Positions 47,640 to 59,994 of a stretch of 64,000 bases of DNA are shown here, piece after piece. The position numbers and the translations under genes are program-made. This stretch comes from Stenocarpella maydis. Its lineage: Eukaryota; Ascomycota; Sordariomycetes; Diaporthales; Diaporthaceae. Each line of letters begins with the position of its first letter. Positions within the stretch are counted from its first letter, which is position 1. The stretch covers positions 21,506-85,505 of the forward strand of contig NQMI01000173.1 in assembly GCA_002270565.1 (NCBI GenBank). The letters are read 5' to 3'. A model generated the notes under the pieces. The model ran no database searches, had not been told where the DNA came from, and saw only the letters and a program-made list of their open reading frames with translations.

Positions 47640-49343
47640 CTGGTTCCCATATTTTTTTGCTGGAGTTATATCCTTTCCACTTAATAAGGTATTCCATTAT
47701 CCCTTAGTGCTATCTTGAGTCTATGATATTTTCCACTTTATATTCCTTATTGTATTTATTAAGTTTTTTAATTTATATTTTAAGTTCTATATTCTTAAGT
47801 GCTAGTTCCAAGAGTAGGATGTAAAAGACTAGGTGTTATTTCATTCCCTTAGGTAGCAAGAGTTTATAGTTAGTATCTGAAAGCTTTCTTGAAATTTTGA
47901 AGGGGCTGATTTTTTTATAGTCAAGCTTTTCGCTAAGTTGCTTAGTTTTAATATCTCAATAAAGGAGGTAGACCTTATCTCCCTCCTTAAGAATTAGTCC
48001 CTTAATTCTTTTTTAATTTATATATTTTATTATTTATTCTTATATAAAAGAAAGTTCCACTTGGATATCTCTCTAGATTTATCTAATTCATATTGCTTTT
48101 TATTCTGCTAATTCCGCTAGGGTATTATCCAGCAGTAATTCATAGTATGCCTAAGGTTCATATCCATAGAATGCAAAAAAAGGTGACTGTTTAGTTGTGC
48201 TAGTAGTTATGCTATTATAGGCAAATTATGCTAGCAGTAGCAGTTCAACCTAATTATTCTATAATTAGTTAATATAATATTAGAGATATTATTCTATAAT
48301 CTAGTTGATTTATTCTATTTATCCGTTTATTTGCAAATATATTATTATTAAGAGCTTATACTTTATTCTGAGTTGTTTTATTACTAACTTCTAAAAGTTT
48401 AATATAAAGAGCTTATCTCCATCTAAGATAATTTCATATAGCATTCTATAATTACTTATAATAATTTGCAAGAATGTATATATAAGTTCTTCTATAGTGC
48501 TAGCTTCCTTATATAGTATAAAGTATGCATACTTGCTTAGTCTATAAACTACTACCAGAATACTATCATAGCATACTTTAGTTAAGGGTTCTTGTAAGAG
48601 GGGTAGCTTAATGATGAAGTCCAGGCTAATGGATAACCATATAGCTATGGGTATTAGCAGGGGTTTCAATAGTTCATACGGTTTATATTTAGAGGCCTTG
48701 TTTTTATTGCATGAGTTGCATTTGCTAATGACGTCCTAAACCTTTTTCTTAAGGTTAGGGATCTAGTAATTTTGCTGAATCCTTTTGATTATTGCTATAA
48801 CACCTTAGTGGCTATATGCTGGTGCTTTATATATTTCTGTAATTAACTTATCTTATTCCTCTAGATTAATAGGGGTTTTTCTGGTTTAAAAGTTAACTCT
48901 AATTATAGCATTAAGTTTGCAGTTAAGAATGAGGCTTCTATCTTCTTAGGTTTTAAATACTATCCATTCTATAGGTAAATCCTTATCCTAATAGGCGGGT
49001 CTTCAACTAAGTATATCTACTCTTGCATTCTTAACTCTATCTATATGAATGACTTTAATGTTAAATTATAATAAGAACTCTATATATCTAATTTATTATT
49101 TGTTGAGAGTCTTGGTTATTGTGATGGTTATGAGATTCTTATGATTTGTGTAGAGTTTGATCTATTTTTTAGCTCCTATAAGGTAGTAGTATTATTCCTG
49201 AAATGCATATACTATACCTATAAATTCTTTATCTAGTATAGTATAGCGGGTCTCTAGTTTATTAAACTTCTTACTAAAGTTTGTAATAATATATATCCTT
49301 CCTTAGTTATCTTTTTAAGTGAGTTCTCCGTTTGCAATATTAT
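47640..49343 (-). pseudogene. Family F pol remnant: RNase H, integrase and chromodomain (chromovirus)
   Basis: On the minus strand 48669-48391 is an open 92-codon piece of gypsy integrase (ISLDFIIKLP, YDSILVVVYRLSKYAYFI, DGDKLF). Further down, about 47790-47650 reads YKVENIIDSR then IMEYLIKWKGYNSSKKIWEPA, a clear chromodomain, so the element belongs to the chromoviruses. 48900-49340 holds RNase H-like sequence. The chromodomain would have guided insertion to heterochromatin. The 5' part is missing: family A begins at 49344. Stops are RIP-like. Confidence 0.75.
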
Positions 49344-49940
49344 TGTTAAACGGAACCGCTCAGCAGGGCGTTGGTACTCCGTGCAAGGAGTTACCCTAGA
49401 CTTCGTTGTAAGGAGTTACCCTAGACTTCCTAGCAAGGAGTTACCCTAGACTTGCGAGTCAGGCGATTTTCGCTAAGTACGCCCAGTGCGTGCGCGACGC
49501 AAGATGAGTTTGGTGGCCGTGAGTCGATTATTTTGGCCTGCATTTGCACCTTAATTCAGACCTCTGCATTACCCTTATTTCTTACCCAAAAAGTATATAA
49601 CTTAGTGCATTAGATAGCTTGATTTCTGAAGTTTGTATGTACTTAATTTGGGCATTACCAGGGCTATGGTTGGCTGGTGGCTTGGAACCAAAGATGGTGT
49701 GTTGGAAGGGCGAATTCTCCGGCATTTGCAAATTTGCACCAGAGCCTACCGCAGCGTGCCCAGGGGTGAGACAGGGTCGGAGGGTATATAAGGAGGGCTT
49801 ACAGAAGCCCAACTTAATTCAATACAAAGTTGTCCAGACCATTGTCAATTGTCCGAATTCGCTTCAGAGCACCACACCTGCGAACCCCTGCCGAAACACA
49901 CGCTGAACTGAATGCTATTTTATAGCACAAATTCATCAGA
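49344..49940 (+). mobile_element. Family A terminal-repeat unit, copy 3
   Basis: Near-identical to copy 1 at its start and to copy 2 over the middle, ending near ATTCATCA. It carries the triple repeat and the TATATAA box. It interrupts or borders the family F pol remnant; the 3' flank (49941-50113) is A+T-rich and unrelated to F. Confidence 0.8.
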
Positions 49941-50113
49941 ATTTTTAAAAATCATTATTTAGTTACTACTTACAGTAATATTAAACTATAAACTACTAAT
50001 GTATACAATAAATATTAATCTTAAACTATAGTAATTTATATTAATACTATTAATAAGCGATTAAGATATTAAGGTTAAAGCTATCTTAATTTAGTTTAAT
50101 ATCAATAAGAACT

Positions 50114-51000
50114 AACGTGGTTTACTAGGTGCCAAGCAGTATTAGGTCCCCAGCAGTTTTCCTAACTTCACCTAACCTTTACTAATCCTAGCACCCCCCT
50201 AGGGCTAAATAATTAATGAAAGTTAGCACCAATTAGTGCTAACTAGTCTGGATTACTTATTTTTAATAAAGTTTATTAATTTAAAGTAGTTAAAATAAGT
50301 ATAGTATTAGTTTAAATAGGGTAACGTTTAGTAGGAAAATTATACTTTATATTAAATAATACTAACTTTACTATTAAAATAGCAGTCTACTAGGAACTAT
50401 TAATATATATATATATTACTACTAATTATAACTAAGTAGGTTAGATCTACTATAATATAGTTAGAGTCTAATTCCTTAAATCCCCCTTTGTCTTTCTTAT
50501 ATATTCTTATATTATATTTAGTATTACTATAATTACTATAGGATCTTTTGCTTAGTGTACTATAAACCGCCTCCCTAATATTACTACCAATTTTACTAGT
50601 AGACTACTGTCTCTTTTCTTTTTCTTAAATTATTATATAAGATACCTTTATATTAAGTATTCATTCAAGCTATATTCAGGTTTTCTTAGCCTTCTATTAA
50701 TTAGTAAATACTATACTAGACTTCTTAACAGTATAAACTTAATCTTTTAAAAGGATAAGCTTCTTTATTATTATTAATACACCCTTTACTATTTGGTTAA
50801 TAGCCTTTAGAATTAAGATAAGGAAGCTACTTTAATAAGTAGAAATTCTGCTTTTAATTAAGATTAATTACTTAATAGTTTATTAAGTATAAGAGGATAT
50901 TTAACATTCCTATTACTAGGGAGAGGTAGAGATAGATAGCATTAGAGTTTTTAGGTGAATATTAAGCTTAAAAAGAATAGAATGTAGGTTTTGAGGTATA
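50114..51000. repeat. Family E repeat, copy 1 (about 890 bp)
   Basis: Aligns along most of its length with 60472-61200 (shared blocks include GGGCTA(A/G)ATAATTAAT, TAGCAGTC(T/C)ACTA and TATATTCTTATATTATA). A+T-rich, with no coding sequence recognised. It begins ACGTGGTTTAC, reminiscent of the family D end ACGTGGGTGG, so it may be a non-autonomous DNA transposon. Confidence 0.6.
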
Positions 51001-51009
51001 CTTTTATCA

Positions 51010-51971
51010 CAAACGTGACAGGAATAGAAACCAAGAACGGACTGTTGGTCCGCTAAAGGTGCAGATAAACCCTATAGGCTAGCTGGCTAGACCTGTAGGA
51101 AGAGGTACGGCCATTAGTACACATAACCTAGATCACTCGCTTATATAAGGAAGGGATTACTTAGATTACTAGTAGGGTAGTAAGCTAAGTAAGCTACTGG
51201 ATTACCAGGATTATTAACCCACTAGTAAGCTACGTAAGCTAGGCTAAAGAGATAGACTATATAAACCTATAATTGTTACCACTAAATAGTACAGCTTAAG
51301 ATAGCTCTTTAGTAGTTAATCTAAATATTCACTTAGGAACAGCTTTTATAGCTTTTAATTACTATTATTACATTACTCAAAATAATTCTACCTTAAACTC
51401 CCCTTGAATATAAACCTGCTTATTACGTTTATTAGCCAAGAACTACCTATAATGATTATATTTTAACTACTATTATTTAAATATTTTATATAAACCATAA
51501 GCAATAACTTATATAGTTATCCCTAAGAACTTTACTTTTATAATATCTAGATGTAATAATAATGATATTAATGATACTCCTTAATATAACCTCTAGTAGG
51601 AAATAGCTCATACTAAATATATATTTATCACTCCTCAAGAATACTAGGAGATAGTTACTAAAATAAACCATTTTTATACTTTTATAGATAATTTAACTTA
51701 TTCAAATAAAGAAATAGAAATACTTTAGTAAAAAGTTTGCACTCTATAAGTAATTACTAATATCATTGATATACCGATTCCAGCTAAAGAGTATATAAAG
51801 CTTAATACTCCTATGTCCTATAATAGAATCCTAGAATAACTCTAAGCATACTTAACCTAGGTTAAAGCCTACTAATCGTTTTATAGACTGGATATATAAC
51901 CTAGTAGAAAACAGATTATATATATAATATTCTATCTAAAGAGATAAGCCATTATATAGTTTAAACCTTAC
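51010..51971 (+). mobile_element. 5' end of another gypsy-type element: probable LTR and gag N-terminus (family G)
   Basis: 51010-51430 has LTR-like features (TGACAGG start, CTATATAAACC box near 51268). From about 51450 a stop-broken gag follows on the plus strand: LNTPMSYN at 51800, AYLT-VKAY-SFYRLDI and a run to FKP at 51965, parallel to the gag N-terminus at 52750-52910. It is cut at 51972 by the family F LTR. LTR limits are uncertain. Confidence 0.5.
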
Positions 51972-52433
51972 TGTTATGAGCCAACACACATTGGCGGCTG
52001 ACTACCGCAGAAGATAACCCCGCAGGACGGGAAACAGCTCCCGAAAAGGGTGTCCCGCCTGATCCGATCAGTAACGCCACCTTATTAGGGTTAGGGTTTA
52101 GCTTGCAATACTCAATTGCAAGCTATGCGAGCCCGCTTGAAGGATGAAGTATCAAGCCTCGTGTAAGGGCTTAATGACTTGATATGTAAGCTTGCAAGCC
52201 ACTAAAGAGTTAGAATATATATATGGATATGGTTATCACTATAATAGATAGCTTTTTATACAATAGACTCTTCAGTTATTAATCTAAGTATTCAATCCCA
52301 GTATTGGATAGCCTTATAGCTAGTGATTATTATTAGTTAATAATATTGCTTAATAACTGCCTAATAATATATTCTAAATATAAACCCTTAATCTTTTAGG
52401 TTTAATGTACTTGGAAACCCTTTGATTATTATA
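51972..52433 (+). repeat. Family F LTR, 5' copy (462 bp)
   Basis: Starts TGTTATGAGC and ends GATTATTATA (the other copy has GATCATTACA). Same length as 45965-46426 in reverse orientation, but with many transitions. Followed by gag in the same orientation, so it acts as a 5' LTR. Confidence 0.85.
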
Positions 52434-55064
52434 TTTTAATAACTCTTATTTATATATTGCTATATGGACTTTAAGTAATATTATATATGGAATCCTTTAT
52501 AATGTTGGACTCTGGAATGATTACTCCTACCTGCAACCTTCTTTATAAGCTAAATGAACTCGCTAATAATAAGACTATGGACCCTTGTGTTTAGGAACTG
52601 GTTAATGAGGTTGGATAGTTGCGCCTCTTTATGGAAGGATAAGCTTAATATAATATAGAAGTTGAATAGCTTTGATAGGAAATTACCACCCTCTAGGTAG
52701 GAGCTAATATTATTAACACCTTAATTTAAATAAAGGAATATATTAATCTTAATACTCCAGCCCCTTATAATGGAACTGCTAGATAACTTCAAGTATACCT
52801 AATGTAGGTTAGGGCCTACTAGTGCTTCCATAGGTTAGATGTACAGCCTAGTGGAAAAAGGGTTATATATGCATTCTCTTTCCTTAAAGGATGAGCCTTG
52901 GCTTGGTTTGAACTCTACCTGACCGACTTTATTAATGCAGAATTATTTGAAGCCTATAAGCTTGAAATATAATGGATTTTTAGTAGCTATGAAGGCTATA
53001 AGGACGCCCTTAGGTCCCTGTTTTAGGATCCGAATGAGGAATGGTAGGCAGAAAGGGATCTAGCGAATTGTAAGTAGTGCGGTTTGGTAATTAACTATAT
53101 GGTAGAATTCTAATAAATATGCACTAAAATTGATTATACTAATAATATAAAGAAATTCATATTTTACTATAGATTGAGGGATAAAGTGAAGGATGAACTT
53201 AGTAAGGTTATGGACTAACCTGATGACTTTTTATGTTATATGGAAATAGCTATTTAGATTGATAATAGACTTTATAAATAACGCTTAGAAAAGAAAGAAT
53301 AAACTTATAAATAAACCTCATTCTATAAGTATAAACTAAATATACGAAAGAAGTATTAAAAGCTAAGCACTTAGTAGGGATAGCATATAGGACCTATAGA
53401 GCTAGATATTACATAATATAAGGATAAGAAAAATATTAAATGCTATAACTATAATAAGATGGGATACTTTACTTTAGAATATAGGGCTCTAAAGAAAAAT
53501 AAGGACTGGAAGTTAGTACCTGAAGGAACCTGATAACCTAATGAAGCTACCCGATAAGCTAATGTGGCCACCTATAGTATATAAAGATTACCTAGGTCCA
53601 AACCGCAATAGGAACTTGTAAATAAGTACTATATCTATAGAATAACTGTATATAACTAATGTTAGGTATACCTAGATTAAGACCTAGATGAAGGATGCAA
53701 CTTCTATAACCCTAATGAAGATGACCTTTATAATAGTCTATATTTCTTATAATACACCAAGTCCTAGTGCAAGAAACATTAGAAAGATAAGGAATAATAG
53801 CAGCCTGTTCTACTAATGAAGAATCCCCAGAAGCCTAGAAAGGCATATATATTGCTTAGTTGGATAGCTTGATTTAATGATAGCTGTGCTACCTATTATA
53901 GTAATAAGGAAGCTACTGGATGGTTTCCTAAGAACGCTTTAGAAAAGCAGGGAAGAACCCTAGTGGTAGGAAATAGGAAGGAACTCCTGCAGATTGACCC
54001 TAGAATGGAAGGAAAACCTATCCCTTAGGCTATACTTGCGCTACAAACTTAGTGGAAGGAACTGGAAGACTACCTAGGATAAGTGCCCCTTCTAGCCCTA
54101 AGAACTAATATTATAGTAATTATAATGATAGGAAGACCTTTTAAAGAAACTATAAAATAACCTACTCAGGAATATAAAAGGCTAGGAGATGCTGGACATA
54201 TGTGCCTAACACATGATAAGCATTAGAATATCTCCTAGGTATTATATATCTATAATGGATATGGGGAATATATAAGGGAGAAAATTAAGTATAACTGGTT
54301 TCCCTAATGATATTTAAGTAAGGATATTAAATATATGTATGAGCGCAATGATTTCAAGAACTGGCACCTGTATTAAAAAGATAAGATAGGATGCGCCCTG
54401 ATGAGGCTGGACTCCCGTATACCCTTGAAATGCCTATGAAACCCTAATGGATGGGCAAATTATAATAAACTAATCTGCAAGGTATATATGCTTAATAAGG
54501 CTTAAGATTGGTATCTACTGAGGTAGTAGGGGCTGCTACTTAAAACTCTAATAATAAAGGAATAGGATTATAGCATATAATAGCTGGTTGATGACCTGTA
54601 AGAATTATAAAATATTATAAAGTGAAATCTTAAGAGTATTGAGAAGGTCCTAGTAATGGATAAGTAGTTAAAAAACTAGAAGGGCTGTTTATAAAACCTC
54701 AGGCAGCAACTAACTACATCATGAGGTACTTATGCGTAATAATAAGTGACTACAGCTACCTAACGGTTTAGGTTGAGCTAGGAGTCTATATGTGCTCAGC
54801 ACTTATCGATAGTGGAGCATAAGGGAATTTTATATTCCTAAAGATAGTAAACGGATACTATCTATTATGGTATAAGAAAAGGGACCCCTATAAACTTAAT
54901 ATAGTAATGGAACTGAAGTATCTTATGGTAATGGAGTTATTAATATGGAGACTAATCCCCTCCCAGTTTGAATTCACAACCATATGGAATTACTATTATT
55001 TAATATTATTAAGATGGTAAATTATTAGTTAATCTTGGGAATACCTTGGCTAAGAAAGAATAAT
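52434..55064 (+). pseudogene. Family F gag-protease remnant, copy 2
   Basis: Begins soon after the LTR with MESFIMLDSGMITPT at about 52490. Gag landmarks: NTPAPYNGTAR at 52760, VIYAFSFLKG at 52870, INYMVEF and FYYRLRDKVKDELSK at 53090-53200, zinc knuckle KCYNYNKMGYF at 53440, protease IDSGA-GNFIF at 54810, and LGIPWLRKN at 55040 where the sequence ends at the N. Lesions are mainly Gln/Arg codon to stop and H to Y, meaning C-to-T on the coding strand. The rest of pol is absent. Confidence 0.75.
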
Positions 55065-55065
55065 N
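55065..55065. other. Assembly gap (one N)
   Basis: One undetermined base separates the gag-protease remnant from an inverted family A unit that lacks its last about 25 bp. Adjacency here is unproven. Confidence 0.95.
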
Positions 55066-55638
55066 AATAGCATTCAGTTCAGCGTGTGTTTCGGCAGGGT
55101 CGCAGTATGGTGCTCTGAGGCGAATTGGGACGATTGACAATGGTCTGGACAACTTTGTATTGAATTAAGTTGGGCTTCTGTAAGCCCTCCTTATATACCC
55201 TCCGACCCTGTCTCACCCCTGGGCACGCTGCGGTAGGCTCTGGTGCAAATTTGCAAATGCCGGAGAATTCGCCCTTCCAACACACCATCTTTGGTTCCAA
55301 GCCACCAGCCAACCATAGCCCTGGTAATGCCCAAATTAAGTACATACAAACTTCAGAAATCAAGCTATCTAATGCACTAAGTTATATACTTTTTGGGTAA
55401 GAAATAAGGGTAATGCAGAGGTCTGAATTAAGGTGCAAATGCAGGCCAAAATAATCGACTCACGGCCACCAAACTCATCTTGCGTCGCGCACGCACTGGG
55501 CGTACTTAGCGAAAATCGCCTGACTCGCAAGTCTAGGGTAACTCCTTGCTAGGAAGTCTAGGGTAACTCCTTACAACGAAGTCTAGGGTAACTCCTTGCA
55601 CGGAGTACCAACGCCCTGCTGAGCGGTTCCGTTTAACA
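55066..55638 (-). mobile_element. Family A terminal-repeat unit, copy 4 (inverted, 3' end cut at the gap)
   Basis: The minus strand starts TGTTAAACGG at 55638 and runs to CTGAATGCTATT at 55066, ending short of ATTCATCA. Triple repeat and TATA box are present. The first 120 bases match copies 1 and 3. Confidence 0.85.
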
Positions 55639-57019
55639 AAAATGTATATTATGACCTAATTATTCCTTATTCTTTAGGAGTACTTACTATTTATTCTAAC
55701 TAAGAACAGTAACTTAATAAATATAACTAGTGTGTAATGAAACTATTCTATTTCTTAATATACCTTACTTATTAGTAAACTGTATTAAGAAATTAGTTTT
55801 TAATATTAAAAAGAAAACTACTACTAAAATTATAAATTGTTTATATATTGCCTTTAAGTAAAGCAGCCGGTAGAAAAGTCTAATACTAAGTATTAAAGGA
55901 AATCTAATATAGCCTAAAGCGACTTATAATGTAGTAACCCAGCAAGCATATAGAGTCCTGGCTAAGGGATTTATTTGCATAATAGTAATACTTTCATTAA
56001 TTTGCAGCCTGATATTCTCCATTATCGGGGCGCGGTAAGGCTATTTGATAAGTTATCCTATTTGCCCCAGCCTTACTGGACGCTACTGAAGATTGCCATG
56101 TTTGTACGGAGGTGGAGCCTAAAACAGCCTCACCAGAACGCAGGGGCTGCCTGGTCTGCGCTCCTCGATCTGCTTTTAACCAGGCCCCCTATAAATAAGT
56201 CCAGTTTGTGGCGCCATGATATTGGTCAAGCGGTTGGATGAGGGCCACATTCCTTTGGGGACTGCAAGAGCACCAGTACTTAGTGTTCAGGAGTCTCATG
56301 CCGAATTCAATTGCGGGCCCAGGAAAGGCGAGTAACTTCAAATTTGTTACGCTTCAGGGTAGTGGAACTTAGAGCAATAGTATCAGAGTTACATAATGCA
56401 ATGCGTCCAGCTAATCAGGGATAGAAAAGTGGAATAATGCCCCTTGAGGGGTTGCAAAGGGTATCCATGTGTGGAAACATTAGTTTACTAATGAATATAT
56501 ATTACTGCCCTTAGGTAGGCCCCGAGACTGCTCCACATATCACGGGCCGGAAATAAACATAAGAAATATCCGGCGATGAACCCAAGGGAAGCTGGGATGG
56601 CAAAAAGCACTCCCCCCTGCGCATTTCAGCGCCCCCCACCTCCGAACTCACATCTCCATGCTTCAAGACCTCCAATTAAAATCACTTGTCCCCTGAGCAA
56701 GACATGTTCTTCCAAGTGGCCCTTGATGCCAAGGAAGCCAGGATTCCTTGACGTACTGGGCGACGGTCTGACGTAAAACCACGCTTTCGCCATGCCGCTC
56801 GGCAGCGGGCCGATCCCTTGTACCTCGTACTTGAGGCGAACCTCCGGTGGACCATACGCTCGTTTTCAGAACCTCCTGGCAGGCCGACCCGCCCGTACCC
56901 GCGGCAATGGAGAAGGCCCTTCTTCGTGTTGCTGATTCTGCCTCGTTGGGCTCCTTGAACTCTCTTCCCATGCATTTCCCCATCGACTCGCGAGCCCGCC
57001 TGCCTGTCTGCCTCTCGCC
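55639..57019. other. No gene recognised
   Basis: A+T-rich to about 55970, then normal composition. A frame at 55975-56241 (LQPDILHYRGAVRLF, then WSLKQPHQNAGAAW) matches nothing known to me. The last few hundred bases are presumably the promoter of the gene at 57020. Confidence 0.35.
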
Positions 57020-58280
57020 ATGACCTGTAGACCGATGGTACGCTGGCTGGTCCTCGCCCTGGCGACACCGCTGTTAGCCGCGGACTGCTTCTTTAACTCG
57101 GACTGGAAACACGTGGCCCCGGGCCGGCCACTCGTCTTGGCGTGGGACGGGCTCGGAGGTGGCTTCTGGGACATCCTCCTCAACGGCGATGTGAGAACCC
57201 AGGCTTCGTTGGTTGGTCCCATAGCTCGTACGCCGCCCCGAGATGCCCTCCCTCACCGGCCCACTGATGTCCAGGACCCGAGCACTGCTAACGCGAGTCC
57301 AAATTTCCCTCGTGCAGGGAATGTCACCCAGAGCTCCGTAGTATGGGTGCCACCCGACAACATCAACAGTGGTGATCCGGACAGGCTATTTGCCGTCCAG
57401 CTATGGGATCTGGCCCGCGGCACCGTGTGCAACTCTCCGACCTTCACTTTCAAGCCTGCACCGCCCGACGAGCCGCCCGGGTCAGTAAGTCCACCTCCCC
57501 TCCCTGCGACTGGGCAGCCGCAAAGCCGCGCGCAGATCCTGCGGTGCGTGGAGTAGTCGTGCTGACCCAGAGCCCCAACATCAGGCACCGCCTGGCCCGC
57601 TCGTGACCACCTCGGTGGCACTGCCGCTTGGTGCCGTCAATGTCGTGGCCACGGTGGCGCCCTCCTTCACGACCGGCGTCGAGCCCTCCTACTCGAGCTC
57701 GATCCCGACGAGCACCACAACTGGCGCGCCCGAGCCGGCAGACGACTCCGCGAGACGGACACGCCTGGCGACCATTGTCGCGCTCGCCATCATCGGGACG
57801 CTCCTCGTGGCCCTCCTCGTCGTGAGCGGGCTGCTATGGAACGTGAGGCGGAAGCGAGCCAGGGAGCGGGGCGTCAAGATACCGGACAGCGACAGCAGGT
57901 CCCCTACTCCCCAGTACTCCATGGCGGAGCTCGGCAAGGACGACGCCCCTGCGACGGCGGCCGCGGCGGTGTCCCCAGCGGAGATGCCGAGCGATCAGGA
58001 CATGCCGCCGTCTGAGATGGATGCAGACATGAGTGTCAACAAGACATGCCACGAGATGCCGGCTCCGACGACCACGTTTGGCCCCGTCGAGCTGCCGGCC
58101 GAGCTGCCGGCCGAGCTTCTTGCACGGCGTGCGGATGGCGTGCGATGTAGCTCCATGGTGTCCGCTGTGACGACGGGTTCCATGCAGTCCTCGCCTAGAA
58201 AGATACCAGGTGTCGCCCGCCACCGTAAAGCCGAGACGCACCTCCCTGGCCGATGGCCGATAGCATTGCGCGAGTTTTAA
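57020..58280 (+). CDS. Secreted-domain, single-pass membrane protein of unknown function, three exons
   Basis: Exons 57020-57227, 57318-57484 and 57585-58280 join in frame (introns 90 and 100 nt; GTACGC...GTGCAG with GCTAAC branch-like site, and GTAAGT...ATCAG with CTGAC) to 356 aa. A signal peptide (VRWLVLALATPLLAADC) is followed by a compact beta-rich region of about 110 residues (PGRPLVLAWDG, FWDILLNGD, VTQSSVVWVPPDN, FAVQLWDLARGTVCNSP). This recalls the immunoglobulin-like N-terminal domain of fungal Kre9/Knh1-type wall proteins. Then come a Thr/Ser/Pro linker, one transmembrane helix at residues 186-210, a basic stop-transfer (RRKRARER) and a Ser/Pro/Glu-rich cytosolic tail of about 135 residues. 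It fits a surface sensor or wall-linked protein. The Met at 57035 is an alternative start. Confidence 0.75.
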
Positions 58281-58687
58281 ATTCATGAGCATGCGGTTTG
58301 ATCACAAATATCGACTTTGCCTTCGGTCACCACCGCTTTCTAAGTTGTATTAGGACATGTCTCCATACTGATATACAGCTGCAAGGCTTGACCGCTGATA
58401 GCCTCTTGGCCATGAAAATGCAGAGTTTCCCAGTCGTATTGTTCTCGCACACTTGGGTGTGCCAAGGGCGGCGCTCTACATTGCGTGGCGAACGGTTGAA
58501 TCGGGTCATTCTTCGTCCCCCAGAAGTTATGTACAGCAGATCTGACCCTAGCTTGACTACAACTACTGAGGATACCGGACATTCAAGACTGCTGACGAAT
58601 ATCTCCAGGATGGGATATCTTCAACAACCAGTCGACCCGACCTTTGTCTCCCGTCGTGCCTGACACCCGGAAACATCCTCCAGAGCC

Positions 58688-59994
58688 TCACAATGCGAAA
58701 TACTCCTCCTTCAGCTTACCCCAGCCGATGCGAGGCTTGTAGTCCTGGACCTCTGTGGCGCCAAAGTCGTAGACGCTGTAGACGTGGCGCAGCACGTTCT
58801 GGCCAAAGAGGTAGAGGCCGTCGCCACCGCTCGAGGAGAATGGGGGCTCGCAGGCGTCGTCCTTGCCGGCGAAGCCCGGGTTCCCGCGGAATTGGTCTCC
58901 CGTCACCGTGATGTTGGAGTAGTGGACGCCGTCGTCGGAGAAGGCAAAGTCGACGGCCCAGGTTGCGTTAAAGTACGAGCACAGAGGCGTGAACTGGCCC
59001 TTCAGCAGCGCGTCCATGCCCGGCCACCCGATGGCTTTGTATAGAGGGTCCAGGACCGCCTCGGGCACCGAGAACACCCCCGTGCCCGTGTCAAACACGC
59101 CGTTGGCCCGGCCCGGCGCGTAGCTGACGGTGGGCTCGCCCGAGGCGCTGCCCTGCCTGCTGTAGCCGCGAACCTCGCGCAGGGTCGACCGCCACAGCTG
59201 GTATACGGTTCCGTTGTTGTCCTTGCGCCCCGGCAGCCACGTCAGCTCGCCGTCCACATACTTGTTCTCCTCGGACGCACCGAGGGTAATGGCGCCCTCG
59301 GCAGGGCCGCTGCCCGTGTTGACAAACTCCTTGCCGTAGTAGATGGCGAACTTGGGCGAGTCCAGGACGCCCTCCTTGATCATGGTCTCGACCACGACCT
59401 CGGTGCGGGGCTGGGCAATGGTGGAGAAGGCCATTCCGAAGAAGCCGTCGCCCGGGATGAAGGACCAGGACGTCATGTTGGCAGCCAGAAAGGTCTGGTT
59501 CCATGACTGGTCGCCCACATGGAACATGTCAGCCATGGCAGGGCCGCCCGTCTTGCCACCCAGGTAATCGATCGCATCGTAGACGCCGATATACCGGGCT
59601 GTAGACGAAGCATTCGCGTCGTAACCGTGTCGGGGATAACTAGTTCGCAACGTGGTTAGCTCTCGTTGCCATGGTCAAACGACTTCACGAGAATCCCCAC
59701 GACTTACCCGCTTCCGTTTCTGCAGGCACCATCGGCGCAGGCCGGGTCTACTATCCACGACGTGCCACTACCCGTGTCGAAGAACAACACATGGCTCACC
59801 GGAGGCGTGCCAACCGCGACCTCAGTCATCGCCTGTCGTTTCCGTGAGAACACACCTCAACCACGTACGATGGAGATCAATGCGCCTTGACTTACATATG
59901 TGTTGCGAAACGTGATGGGTAGCTTCACCACAGCGCCGGCGCTGCCCTGGGCGAGCGCCAACGCAGCGACGGTCAGGTGAGTGTGGCGGACCAT
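58688..59994 (-). CDS. Pepsin-like (A1) aspartic protease, secreted, three exons
   Basis: Exons 59994-59896, 59832-59708 and 59639-58688 join through introns of 63 and 68 nt (GTAAGT donors) to 391 aa. The N-terminus (MVRHTHLTVAALALAQGSAG) is a signal peptide. EVAVGTPPVSHVLFFDTGSG carries the first catalytic Asp (DTG), and VFDTGTGVFSVPE the second. FFGMAF, AEGAITLG and the C-terminal LFGQNVLRHVYSVYDFG are standard A1 landmarks. The short pro-part suggests little or no propeptide. It probably digests extracellular or vacuolar protein; no membrane or GPI signal is evident at the C-terminus. It lies tail to tail with the membrane-protein gene, 407 bp apart. Confidence 0.88.

Noticed and set aside
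57074..57621. Minus-strand ORFs across the membrane-protein gene
   Set aside because: Shadows in a G+C-rich gene; the plus-strand model has signal peptide, membrane helix and frame-restoring introns.
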